From SIG673 sp045658525 (GTDB taxonomy: Bacteria > Bacillota > Clostridia > Oscillospirales > CAG-272), in the NCBI GenBank assembly GCA_045658525.1, contig JAZOVD010000104.1, positions 1 through 23,069 on the forward strand: DNA of 23,069 nucleotides. The letters run 5' to 3'. A program made the position numbers and the translations under genes. This document shows, piece by piece, positions 1 through 6,165 of this stretch. Position 1 is the first letter of the stretch. Each line of letters opens with the position of its first letter. The notes under the pieces were generated by a model. That model saw nothing but the letters and a program-made list of their open reading frames with translations, was not told the origin of the DNA and ran no database searches.

Positions 1-2
1 GC

Positions 3-143
3 AGACTTCTCGGAAGTCTCCAGGCTCCGCTTTACAGTCTCGCAAGAGTCCTTACAGCGGTTACCGAAAAAGACGGCGCAGATGCAGAAGCTCCCGCAGT
101 CGAAGCTGCCGAAGCTCCCGCAGTCGAAGTTGCCGCAGAGTAA
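3..143 (+). CDS. rplJ: 50S ribosomal protein L10, C-terminal part (partial)
   Basis: The reading frame is open from the window edge and ends at TAA 141-143. The visible residues (RLLGSLQAPLYSLARVLTA, then a tail) match the C-terminal helix of ribosomal protein L10, which anchors L7/L12 dimers to the large subunit stalk. The tail is an acidic, Ala/Pro-rich extension made of two near-identical 24-bp units, 87-110 and 111-134, encoding EAPAVEAA and EAPAVEVA. The 5' part lies outside the window. rplL follows after 106 bp in the usual rplJ-rplL order, so the two are almost certainly cotranscribed. Identification rests on the C-terminal motif plus its neighbour. Confidence 0.9.
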   Translation, partial: RLLGSLQAPLYSLARVLTAVTEKDGADAEAPAVEAAEAPAVEVAAE

Positions 144-249
144 TTTCAAAGGAATTGCTCTTTTCGCGGTACAGGCTACCGCATAAAAAAACTGCCTGAA
201 AAAATATTTTAAAAAAGAAAAAATCTTATTTTTACGGAGGATTATTAAA
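144..249 (+). other. rplJ-rplL intergenic leader with rplL ribosome binding site
   Basis: This gap contains a small hairpin (GCGGTA, 5-nt loop, TACCGC at about 167-183) with no T-tract after it, so it is not a terminator. An A/T-rich stretch follows, and then the Shine-Dalgarno GGAGG at 236-240, nine bases before the rplL ATG. L7/L12 is made in excess over L10 in bacteria. The strong separate ribosome binding site fits that, and the hairpin could be a processing or spacing element (inference). Confidence 0.5.
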
Positions 250-636
250 ATGGCTGCTGAAAACATTACCAGCATTGTAGAAGCTATCGAAAAGCTTTCT
301 CTTCTTGAGCTCAAAGAGCTCGTTTCTGAAATCGAAACTAAGTTCGGTGTATCCGGTGCTATCATGGTAGGAGCTGCTGCAGGCGCAGGCGCTGCTGACG
401 CTGCTGCTCCCGCTGCTGAGGAGAAGACCGAGTTTGACGTTATCCTTGCCGCTGCGGGCGACAAGAAGCTCAACGTTATCAAGGTTGTTAAGGAAGAGCT
501 TGGACTCGGACTTAAGGACGCTAAGGATCTCGTTGACGGCGCTCCTAAGACCCTCAAAGAGGGCGCTTCCAAGGAAGACGCTGAGGCTCTTAAGAAGAAG
601 CTCGAAGAGGCTGGCGCTACCGTCGAGATCAAGTAA
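250..636 (+). CDS. rplL: 50S ribosomal protein L7/L12
   Basis: The protein has 128 aa, slightly longer than the usual 120 to 125. Residues 1-35 form the N-terminal dimerisation domain (SIVEAIEKLSLLELKELV), which binds L10. Residues 38-60 are the flexible Ala/Gly-rich hinge, with an Ala-rich run. Residues 60-128 are the C-terminal factor-binding domain (EFDVILAAAGDKKLNVIKVV and GLGLKDAKDLVDGAPKTLKE), which recruits elongation factors to the ribosome. GGAGG at 236-240 sets the ATG at 250. It is the last gene of the rplJ-rplL transcript and is closed by a strong terminator 37 bp downstream. The antisense ORF over it is a codon-bias shadow. Confidence 0.98.
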   Translation: MAAENITSIVEAIEKLSLLELKELVSEIETKFGVSGAIMVGAAAGAGAADAAAPAAEEKTEFDVILAAAGDKKLNVIKVVKEELGLGLKDAKDLVDGAPKTLKEGASKEDAEALKKKLEEAGATVEIK

Positions 637-672
637 TTTTCGCACAGAAGATTATTTTAAAACGACATATAA

Positions 673-706
673 AAAGACCGTTGATTTTTCAACGGTCTTT
701 TTTTCG
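673..706 (+). terminator. rho-independent terminator of rplJL
   Basis: A perfect 12-bp stem (AAAGACCGTTGA 673-684 with TCAACGGTCTTT 689-700) and a TTTT loop run into a T-tract at 698-704. This is a textbook intrinsic terminator. Repeat element A begins only about 2 bases further on. Confidence 0.93.
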
Positions 707-844
707 CATACTTTCTTGAAAGAAAGTATGCAAAGAACTTTTGTAAGGGTACTATTGTGTAAATTTTAATATCTTATCATAGAGTGGTGGTATTTGATTT
801 TGCGTAAATTTTAGAGTGGCGGTATTTGATTTTGCGTAAAATTC
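706..844. repeat. Intergenic repeat element A (M1 plus core, lacking the M5 half)
   Basis: It starts with an M1 palindrome at 706-731 (arms GCATACTTTCT and AGAAAGTATGC), followed by CAAAGAACTTTTGTAAGGG and a core GGTACTATTGTGTAAATTTT shared with elements B and G. The core ends in a 32-bp tandem duplication, 781-812 and 813-844, each unit beginning AGAGTGGYGGTATTTGATT. The M4, M5 and M1' modules seen in full copies are absent. It lies between the 3' ends of rplL and the convergent cysteine-rich gene, and supplies that gene's last codons and its TAG stop (752-754). Confidence 0.8.
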
Positions 845-1024
845 CCGTTTGAGGGTCATTTCTTTTTGCGGATCAAATTCAGGAAAACAAAGCAAATAGT
901 AGTCACATTCGTCGCAACAACACTCAAAGCCCTGCTCTCCGTTGCCAAGACAAACGGTAGGTTCTCCTGGCGTAAGTTCTACGCCGGTAATATCTATTAC
1001 CCTTTTTTGAATATTCTTATCCAT
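752..1024 (-). CDS. Small cysteine-rich conserved-type protein (CCCDEC motif)
   Basis: The protein has 90 aa when started at the ATG 1024-1022. An upstream ATG at 1075 exists in frame, but it lies inside the terminator hairpin, while GGTGGGA sits a few bases before the chosen start. The first ~60 residues look like a compact soluble domain (DKNIQKRVIDITGVELTPG) with four cysteines clustered in FECCCDECDYY, one in PTVCLGNG and one in LLCFPEFD. This resembles a small metal-binding or redox protein; I recall similar small hypotheticals from gut Clostridia but know no function. The last ~20 residues are encoded by repeat element A, including the duplicated KFTQNQIPPL-like string, so the original C-terminus may have been replaced. 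It is transcribed after the structured RNA at 1204-1102 and its terminator, and may be controlled by readthrough. Confidence 0.7.
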   Translation of the reverse strand: MDKNIQKRVIDITGVELTPGEPTVCLGNGEQGFECCCDECDYYLLCFPEFDPQKEMTLKREFYAKSNTATLKFTQNQIPPLYDKILKFTQ

Positions 1025-1046
1025 ATATCCCACCATATAAGCATAT

Positions 1047-1075
1047 AAAAAAGTGCGCCTCAATAGAGAACGCAC
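1047..1075 (-). terminator. Intrinsic terminator between structured RNA and cysteine-rich gene
   Basis: On the - strand, GTGCG (1075-1071) pairs with CGCAC (1057-1053), with an inner TCTC/GAGG helix and a TATT loop, followed directly by six T (1052-1047). It lies about 23 bases before the ATG at 1024. It could end a standalone small RNA or act as an attenuator for the downstream gene. Confidence 0.8.
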
Positions 1076-1204
1076 CGAAAAAATGCATCCCTCTCATTGT
1101 TGCTACACAAATTGCCTAACCGATGAAGGTATGAGGAAAGAGAGAAAACACTTTTTACCAAAGTATTTTCCCTTCATCGGATAAATATATGCAATTCGTG
1201 TAGC
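1047..1204 (-). ncRNA. Structured RNA or 5' leader of unknown family, about 158 nt
   Basis: The consensus - strand promoter predicts a start at about 1204, exactly the first base of helix P1. P1 pairs 1204-1191 with 1115-1102 (14 bp, one G-U; GCTACACGAATTGC with GCAATTTGTGTAGC). P2 pairs 1180-1171 with 1129-1120 (CCGATGAAGG with CCTTCATCGG, perfect). P3 pairs 1170-1161 with 1152-1143 (GAAAATACTT with AAGTGTTTTC, one G-U). A 10/4 internal loop separates P1 from P2, and a 13-nt 3' bulge (CTCTCTTTCCTCAT) lies between P3 and P2. That bulge could pair with ATGAG downstream of P1. The terminator follows. I see no T-box, SRP, tmRNA or familiar riboswitch core. The long bulged hairpin starting at +1 is loosely like 6S RNA, but that is unproven. 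Confidence 0.65.
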
Positions 1205-1210
1205 ATGTAT

Positions 1211-1239
1211 ATTGTACCACATTTCTGCCGATTTGTCAA
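1211..1239 (-). promoter_or_regulatory. Sigma-A type promoter of the structured RNA/cysteine-rich gene
   Basis: On the - strand TTGACA (1239-1234) and TACAAT (1216-1211) are separated by exactly 17 bases. The predicted start is about 1204, seven bases after the -10. This is among the best promoter matches in the window. Confidence 0.88.
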
Positions 1240-1271
1240 TAAGGCTTGGAAATTTGAAAAAATATTGGACA

Positions 1272-1510
1272 CGTGTCGTCGAGGACGCCGACCCCTACCT
1301 ACTTTTTTGAAAAAAAGTAGGCAAAAAACTTTTGTATGGGTACTATTGTGTAAATTTTGATATCGTATCACAGATGGGTGGTATTTTGCTTTGTGGAGAT
1401 TTTTCTTCTTTTTGCGAAGCAAATAACCAATTTCTTTTCTCGCACGCTATACAACAAGGTAGCGTGCGAGAAAAGTTCTTTGCTTCTTTCTTTTCAAGAA
1501 AGAAGAGAAA
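1272..1510. repeat. Intergenic repeat element B (M3, M1, core, M4, M5, M1')
   Basis: The modules in order are: M3 hairpin (GTCGTCGAGGACGCCGAC, ~1275-1294); M1 palindrome 1298-1321 (arms CCTACTTTTTT and AAAAAAGTAGG); the type-1 core with GGTACTATTGTGTAAATTTT and GGGTGGTATTTTGC; M4 mini-hairpin 1411-1423 (TTTGC, GAA, GCAAA); M5 hairpin 1434-1475 (15-bp arms CTTTTCTCGCACGCT and AGCGTGCGAGAAAAG, loop ATACAACAAGGT); M1' 1483-1505 (arms CTTCTTTCTT and AAGAAAGAAG). The two ends are inverted repeats of each other through the M1 palindromes and the flanking CAAAAAACTTTT/AAAAGTTCTTTG. It sits in a divergent gap, directly upstream of the lipoprotein promoter. Confidence 0.88.
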
Positions 1511-1514
1511 AAAC

Positions 1515-1543
1515 TTGCCAAATGCTGAAATATATGCTATAAT
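1515..1543 (+). promoter_or_regulatory. Promoter of the lipoprotein gene
   Basis: TTGCCA (1515-1520) and TATAAT (1538-1543) are separated by 17 bases, 33 bp before the start codon. It begins 5 bases after the end of repeat B, so the repeat is not in the transcript but could affect promoter access. Confidence 0.85.
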
Positions 1544-1576
1544 AATAACATACCAAACAAAAAAGGAGAAAAAGTT

Positions 1577-3133
1577 ATGAAAAAAACGAAATTCTTTTCA
1601 GCATTGACCCTCGTACTTATGTTACTCCTCACGCTTTCTTCCTGCGGAGGAGGCGCGTTCCTTAACAATATAAATTTTGACTACAAATCAGACCCTGTAT
1701 ATACTGGCGCGACAGAGGTGACCAATATCTCCGGAACGGTAGCCGAATACGGTAACACCCTCGTCTATCTGTACGGCACAAGCAGCAACGGCAATGGAAA
1801 CACCCACTCGCTTTATAACATGGACACCGGTAACGTTATATTTACGCAACAAATCACCAACGCAGAAGCCGCACATGGCAAATCCGAGGAAATAAAAATA
1901 TACAAGATCGGAGCTCAGGACATATACACCATAAAAAAATCAAATAATTACGAGTTTAAAAGCATATCCCTTCATAACCAGAACGGAACTCCCATAGCCA
2001 CCTCAAAAACAGAAAGCAGAGTTGAGATAATCTGCAACGAGCTTATCGTATTTGATAACGCGATATATGCCCTCGGAAAGAACGGCTTTGAGAAAACGGC
2101 TGACCTTGACGGCAGTTTCAGAGCGCTTCCAAGCACGAGAGACGTTGACTCTATGCACGTTTCAAAGAAGTACGTTTACGCCATCGACGGCTACGATGTG
2201 ACCGTCTATACCAAAAAGGGTGAATTTATATACGGTTATACAGCACCGTCTTACGCCATCGGCGTTACCACTATGGTTCTCGATAACGGAAAGATACTCG
2301 TACAGTACTTAAATGAGATTATCGGGGACGGCGATAAATTCGACTTAATAAAGAACGGTCAAAAATATGACCTTGTAACCCAGATAATCGACCCCGCAAA
2401 CGGCAAAATAAAGAATAAAAACGTTGATTTCTTAATAAACAGTATTTCAAGCTCATACGAAATATCTCTCTCGGACAACTCTAACTTTAAAAAGGATTTC
2501 AACGGAAATATTGCCTTTATATCTCCTATCGAAAAGAGCGGATATGCGGACACGACCACAGGTAAGTTCGTTGAGCTTTACAACGATCTGAAAATAAGAG
2601 CCGATCTGAGCGACGTTCTTGATTACGACACAGGAATCGAGCACATCGAGTTAGTCCGTGACGGCGTTATCGTATTATTGGACGACTTTGACAACCTCGT
2701 TTTCATAAAGAAAAACGGAAAGAAGCTCGCGACGCTCAAAAACGATTATCTGCGCTATTCCGAGAATTTCATAGTGACCGAGACCGCTATATACGATTAC
2801 AGTATGAAGCCTATCTACGAGTTCAAAAAGAACGATTTTAAGTTCGTAAGCCTTTCCGATACGTTCGTGATACTGAGAAAGAATAACGAATATTTCAAAT
2901 TCACCGTGGGAATGACCGAGCCGACAAGCATTAACAGTATGCTTACGGGAGATCAATACGAGGGAACCGATCTCGGTATGTACTGCGTAAAGCGCGGTGA
3001 GCAATACGCATATTTAGACGCGACAGGACGCACGGTGGCGACGTTCAGCGGAAAAATATCCTCGTCCTACGTTACCGAAAACGGTAACGCTCTCGTTAAA
3101 GCCGGCGGAAAATATTATAACCTCTCATTCTAA
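1577..3133 (+). CDS. Secreted lipoprotein with beta-propeller/WG-like repeats, function unknown
   Basis: The protein has 518 aa. Residues 1-23 are a lipoprotein signal peptide: KK, a hydrophobic core, and lipobox LSSC with Cys23 as the lipidated residue. GGAG lies 10 bases before the ATG. The mature part has many short beta-strand/turn units in which hydrophobic strands alternate with polar turns. Examples are NLVFIKKNGKKLATL, AIYDYSMKPIYEF and, near the C-terminus, QYAYLDATGRTVATF, which resembles a WG-type repeat. A surface-anchored beta-propeller or WG-repeat fold is likely (inference). No catalytic motif is visible. It is a single-gene transcript with its own promoter and a shared bidirectional terminator. 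I do not recognise a named family. Confidence 0.85.
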   Translation: MKKTKFFSALTLVLMLLLTLSSCGGGAFLNNINFDYKSDPVYTGATEVTNISGTVAEYGNTLVYLYGTSSNGNGNTHSLYNMDTGNVIFTQQITNAEAAHGKSEEIKIYKIGAQDIYTIKKSNNYEFKSISLHNQNGTPIATSKTESRVEIICNELIVFDNAIYALGKNGFEKTADLDGSFRALPSTRDVDSMHVSKKYVYAIDGYDVTVYTKKGEFIYGYTAPSYAIGVTTMVLDNGKILVQYLNEIIGDGDKFDLIKNGQKYDLVTQIIDPANGKIKNKNVDFLINSISSSYEISLSDNSNFKKDFNGNIAFISPIEKSGYADTTTGKFVELYNDLKIRADLSDVLDYDTGIEHIELVRDGVIVLLDDFDNLVFIKKNGKKLATLKNDYLRYSENFIVTETAIYDYSMKPIYEFKKNDFKFVSLSDTFVILRKNNEYFKFTVGMTEPTSINSMLTGDQYEGTDLGMYCVKRGEQYAYLDATGRTVATFSGKISSSYVTENGNALVKAGGKYYNLSF

Positions 3134-3175
3134 ATCAAATAAAAAAACACCCTTGCGGGTGTTTTTTTATTTGAT
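3134..3175. terminator. Bidirectional intrinsic terminator between convergent genes
   Basis: A perfect 19-bp stem (3134-3152 with 3157-3175, core ACACCC/GGGTGT) has a TTGC loop. The flanking A7 and T7 runs give a T-tract in both directions. One arm begins right after the lipoprotein stop, and the other ends on the first base of the oxidoreductase stop codon. It is a compact alternative to the repeat elements found at other gene ends here. Confidence 0.93.
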
Positions 3176-4239
3176 CAAACCAATTCGACCTTAACAGGCT
3201 TGCCTGTACGCATAGACTCGTTACAAGCCATAGTGAATGAGACCGATTTAAACGCGTCCGCATACGAAGAACGGATCTTGCTTCCGTCACCCGTTATAAC
3301 GGCTTCTATAAACGTGCGATCACAAAGTATGCCCGCGTCGCCCTCCTGACGGTAAACCTTGGTCTTTGTGCTCGCGCTTCCAAGCGCGCCGTCACCCTTG
3401 ATGACGAAGCCCCAATCGGCGTTTTCGTCCTTTTCTTCCTCTGTTGCCTCGCCAAACACCTCGAATTTTGAAAGTATTTTCAGCTCCGCGCGCTTGTCAC
3501 GGGTAGAGAATATCACCTTTGAGTCAAAGCTGTCGCCCGTTTTCGCGTAACAGCCCGTAGAGAACGTGCCTATCGCTCCGCTCTCAAACTTAACTATACT
3601 TACCGAGCAGTCATCGGTCTTGTAACCGTCACCGTATTCATTTACAAAGCCCTTGGTCGCGTAAGTGCAGACCTCGGTAGGCTCTCCGAAAACGTATCTG
3701 ACTATATCAAACTGATGTATCGTCTGCTCAACTATCTGTCCGCCCGAACGCGATTTATCCATCCACCATTCAGCACCGGGAACGCCGCCCATACGGGTAC
3801 AGTCAATGAACACGACCTCGTTATTACGGCAGAAATCAACGTTTGGCTGTACGAGATTTGAATAACGGCACTGGAATCCCGACGCTGTGATAATTCCCTT
3901 CTCCTCAGCCGCGTCGCGTATCCTTCTCGCAAGATCAAGATCAAGGGCAAGCGGCTTTTCAACGAAGAAATGTATTCCGCGCTTTATCGTCTCAAACTCT
4001 ATCTCTCCGTGACAGTAAGGCGGTATGCAGATAAATACCATATCCGGCTTTACCTCATCGTACATTTCAAGATAGTTAGTGAACGCCTTTCCGCATCCTG
4101 CCTTTTCAACGAAAGCCTCTGCTCTTTCGGGTATAATATCGCAAAAGCCAACTAATTCAACTATATCCTTAAATCCGAGAAAATGTCCGAGGTGATAGCT
4201 TCCGATGCCGCCGCATCCTATAAGCGCAAGCTTCTTCAT
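3175..4239 (-). CDS. Gfo/Idh/MocA family NAD(P)-dependent oxidoreductase
   Basis: The protein has 354 aa, a normal family length. The N-terminal Rossmann fold has GCGGIG at residues 8-13. The EKP motif at 94-96 contributes the lysine that contacts cofactor and substrate. The C-terminal alpha/beta domain has the EQTIHQFD stretch, with His175 and Asp178 in the expected catalytic position. Family members oxidise or reduce sugars, inositols or related polyols using NAD(P). The substrate cannot be read from sequence. GAAAGGA lies upstream of the ATG, 18 bp after the isomerase gene. The pair forms a - strand operon divergent from an AraC regulator, as in many carbohydrate catabolic loci. Confidence 0.92.
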   Translation of the reverse strand: MKKLALIGCGGIGSYHLGHFLGFKDIVELVGFCDIIPERAEAFVEKAGCGKAFTNYLEMYDEVKPDMVFICIPPYCHGEIEFETIKRGIHFFVEKPLALDLDLARRIRDAAEEKGIITASGFQCRYSNLVQPNVDFCRNNEVVFIDCTRMGGVPGAEWWMDKSRSGGQIVEQTIHQFDIVRYVFGEPTEVCTYATKGFVNEYGDGYKTDDCSVSIVKFESGAIGTFSTGCYAKTGDSFDSKVIFSTRDKRAELKILSKFEVFGEATEEEKDENADWGFVIKGDGALGSASTKTKVYRQEGDAGILCDRTFIEAVITGDGSKIRSSYADAFKSVSFTMACNESMRTGKPVKVELV

Positions 4240-4257
4240 AATATTTATTCCTTTCTT

Positions 4258-5091
4258 TCAGCAGTAGCTTATGATCTCCGAAATATTACCCGCAACTCTC
4301 GCGTAATACTCCTCGTTTGTCATATCGTCCGCCTTTCCGAATACCTCGCCCGTAAGATAGCCGTCAAAGCCACCCTTTTTAAGCTCGGGGATTATCTTTT
4401 TCCAATTAGCGTCTCCCTCGGTTATCTCTTTCCACTCACCTCCGGAGTTTATTCCGCCCGCTCTGTGATAGTCCTTTACGTGAACGAAGCCTATGTAACC
4501 CGCAAGAACCTCAGTCCAATGCTCCGAGCAGGAGAACGCTATCATATTACCCGCGTCAAAATACGCCTTTACGTTCGGAGAAGCTATCTCGTCAAGCACA
4601 GAGGTAATGTCAAAGGGAGATATGAAAAGTCCGTTCCAGACGTTTTCAAGTCCAACTATAAGACCTGTTTTTTCTATCTCGTCCTTCATCTCCTTGAAGA
4701 AGCGAACGGTGTTTTTACGTGCCGCGGCAAGCGTCGCCGTTCCTCTCGACGCCGCGGGAGCGGTAAGGATGCCCTTAGCGCCGAGCGTTTTCGCCGCTAA
4801 AAGCTGTTTTCTGATAAGCGCGCGATATTCGTCCCAGTACTCGGGCGCGCAGTTACCGCCGTTTGTAAGCGAGGTCGATATGCTTATTACGGGCAAGTCA
4901 TACTTTTCCGAAATCGCACGTATTTCAAGAAGCTCCTTTTCGGTGGTCTCCATCGTGATAGAATGTGCCGAGCGGCCTACGGCATCTATGTTCAATTCGA
5001 TACCGTCAAAGCCCGCTTGCTTTACAGCCTCAAAGGTCTTTTCAAAGTCATAGCTTGAATCGACTGTCCACGCATTAAGTGCCTTTTTCAT
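4258..5091 (-). CDS. Sugar phosphate isomerase/epimerase family (TIM barrel)
   Basis: The protein has 277 aa and belongs to the AP-endonuclease-2-like TIM-barrel family that includes IolE, hexulose-phosphate isomerases and ketose 3-epimerases. The expected divalent-metal ligands are visible: Glu149 (VGLEN), Asp179 (YFDAGN), His204 (HVKD) and Glu249 (GEV). The strand-1 motif FDGIELNID is at 28-36. It probably interconverts keto-sugars or inososes made by the neighbouring Gfo/Idh/MocA enzyme (inference from operon context). It is the first gene of the operon, started from the 5162-5190 promoter. GGAC at -14 is a weak ribosome binding site. Confidence 0.9.
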   Translation of the reverse strand: MKKALNAWTVDSSYDFEKTFEAVKQAGFDGIELNIDAVGRSAHSITMETTEKELLEIRAISEKYDLPVISISTSLTNGGNCAPEYWDEYRALIRKQLLAAKTLGAKGILTAPAASRGTATLAAARKNTVRFFKEMKDEIEKTGLIVGLENVWNGLFISPFDITSVLDEIASPNVKAYFDAGNMIAFSCSEHWTEVLAGYIGFVHVKDYHRAGGINSGGEWKEITEGDANWKKIIPELKKGGFDGYLTGEVFGKADDMTNEEYYARVAGNISEIISYC

Positions 5092-5118
5092 AGCAGTTCC
5101 GTCCTTATTACATAAATT

Positions 5119-5157
5119 TTACGGCAAAAATGATTTTAACTCTTGCATTTACCGTAA
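5119..5157. promoter_or_regulatory. Candidate regulator half-sites around the divergent promoters
   Basis: TTACGGCAAA (5119-5128) and TTTACCGTAA (5148-5157) form inverted arms matching at 9 of 10 positions with a 19-bp spacer. The right arm covers the predicted - strand start and the spacer of the araC promoter. They could be AraC-protein binding sites; this is inference from symmetry and position only. Confidence 0.4.
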
Positions 5158-5171
5158 GTTCAGTATATAAT
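5143..5171 (+). promoter_or_regulatory. Promoter of the AraC-family regulator
   Basis: TTGCAT (5143-5148) and TATAAT (5166-5171) have a 17-bp spacer, predicting a start near 5178. Its -10 overlaps the -10 of the opposite promoter (5162-5167), so polymerase can occupy only one of the two at a time. Confidence 0.8.
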
Positions 5172-5190
5172 TAAATCAGCTATCCGTCAA
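5162..5190 (-). promoter_or_regulatory. Promoter of the isomerase-oxidoreductase operon
   Basis: On the - strand TTGACG (5190-5185) and TATACT (5167-5162) have a 17-bp spacer; the predicted start is near 5155. It crosses the araC promoter, with overlapping -10 boxes. An imperfect inverted repeat, TGTCTAT-TTTT-ATGGACA (5200-5217), is centred about 53 bases upstream of this start, a usual place for an AraC-type activator site. Confidence 0.8.
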
Positions 5191-5244
5191 TGCACATAAT
5201 GTCTATTTTTATGGACAAATCGCCGAATTTTAAGGAGAGAGCAA

Positions 5245-6087
5245 ATGCACAACCAAAGTTATTTTATAAAAGGAGATCCGGCAAACTCGGATATTGAAAT
5301 AAAAGACAAGCCTCTATGGATCAACTGCGCAGGTTATGCGTATATGGCAAAGCCGTTTACCACGTCGGGAATACGGAAGGATTATTATCTTCAAATAATG
5401 GATAACGGTGTTTTGCGCGAGGGGATAGACAGCGAGAAAACCTTGTCTGCGGGTCAGTTCATTCTCCGTTCTCCGAATACTGCTTACCGATACGGATTAA
5501 AAGAAAACACTTCCGAAATGGGTTATTTCTGGATACATTTCAGCGGAAACGACGCTATGCGTATCCTTTCCGATTACGGTATCGAGACAAACAAGATCTA
5601 CGACCTGGATGAACGTTATTTCTCCCGTATAAAGGAATATTTCACAACGCTGTTCCGCGAGCTGATGCTTAAAAAAAGCGGATATATCGAGATGACACAG
5701 TCTCTGCTCACCGCCATAACCGTAAAGCTCGGGCGCGGAATACACGCATCTCCCCCCGAAAACCCACGAAAACGTCTTGAAGGGTGCGCCGAATATATTA
5801 ACGCGCACTACGCAGAGAAAATAAACGTAAATACGCTCGCCGCCTCGGCGCATCTTTCGGTAAGCAGATTCAGGGAGCTTTTCTCGCTTACGTTCGGAGA
5901 AAGCCCCAGCAATTATATAACCTCTCTGCGCATCAACCGCGCAAAGGAGATACTTACGACAACAGACCTGACCGTTACGGAGACCGCGGAGCTTTGCGGT
6001 TATACTGACGTGCTTTATTTCAGCCGTATTTTCAGAAAAAAAACGGGGCTTTCGCCCACGTCGTACAGAAAAACGATAATAATATGA
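5245..6087 (+). CDS. AraC-family transcriptional regulator
   Basis: The protein has 280 aa. Residues 1-150 form a cupin-like sensor domain (AGQFILRSPNTAYRYG; GYFWIHFSG), the usual sugar-binding part of AraC proteins. Residues ~182-280 form the double helix-turn-helix: LAASAHLSVSRFRELFS for the first, and TVTETAELCGYTDVLYFSRI followed by FRKKTGLSPTSYR for the second. AAGGAGAG lies ~8 bases before the ATG. It is divergent from the isomerase-oxidoreductase operon and shares overlapping promoters with it, so it very probably controls that operon in response to the sugar it metabolises (inference). Repeat element C starts 4 bases after its stop. Confidence 0.93.
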   Translation: MHNQSYFIKGDPANSDIEIKDKPLWINCAGYAYMAKPFTTSGIRKDYYLQIMDNGVLREGIDSEKTLSAGQFILRSPNTAYRYGLKENTSEMGYFWIHFSGNDAMRILSDYGIETNKIYDLDERYFSRIKEYFTTLFRELMLKKSGYIEMTQSLLTAITVKLGRGIHASPPENPRKRLEGCAEYINAHYAEKINVNTLAASAHLSVSRFRELFSLTFGESPSNYITSLRINRAKEILTTTDLTVTETAELCGYTDVLYFSRIFRKKTGLSPTSYRKTIII

Positions 6088-6090
6088 TGT

Positions 6091-6165
6091 TTTTTCTTAC
6101 ACGCCACGTAACAAGGCGGCGTGTAAGAAAAGTTATTTGCTTCTTTCTTTTTCAAGAAAGGAGAG
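6091..6165. repeat. Intergenic repeat element C (M5 plus M1' only)
   Basis: This is the right-hand half of the family: M5 hairpin with perfect 14-bp arms 6092-6105 and 6118-6131 (TTTTCTTACACGCC and GGCGTGTAAGAAAA), loop ACGTAACAAGGC, then AGTTATTTG and an imperfect M1' (CTTCTTTCTT / AAGAAAGG, ~6140-6160). It lies between the convergent 3' ends of araC and the glycosylase gene, whose TGA stop (6154-6152) is inside M1'. Confidence 0.82.

Noticed and set aside
232..645. 137-aa ORF antisense to rplL
   Set aside because: It is a shadow of rplL codon bias, lying on the opposite strand of an unmistakable L7/L12 gene; serine/leucine-rich low-complexity product.
1102..1204. T-box, SRP RNA or tmRNA
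   Set aside because: There is no T-box TGGNACCGCG-type sequence, no SRP GGAA-type apical motif and no tmRNA tag or tRNA-like ends. 6S RNA is left open because the overall shape is loosely compatible.
1174..1580. Short ORFs on both strands across element B
   Set aside because: They consist of palindromic repeat sequence and overlap the promoters on both sides; no ribosome binding sites.
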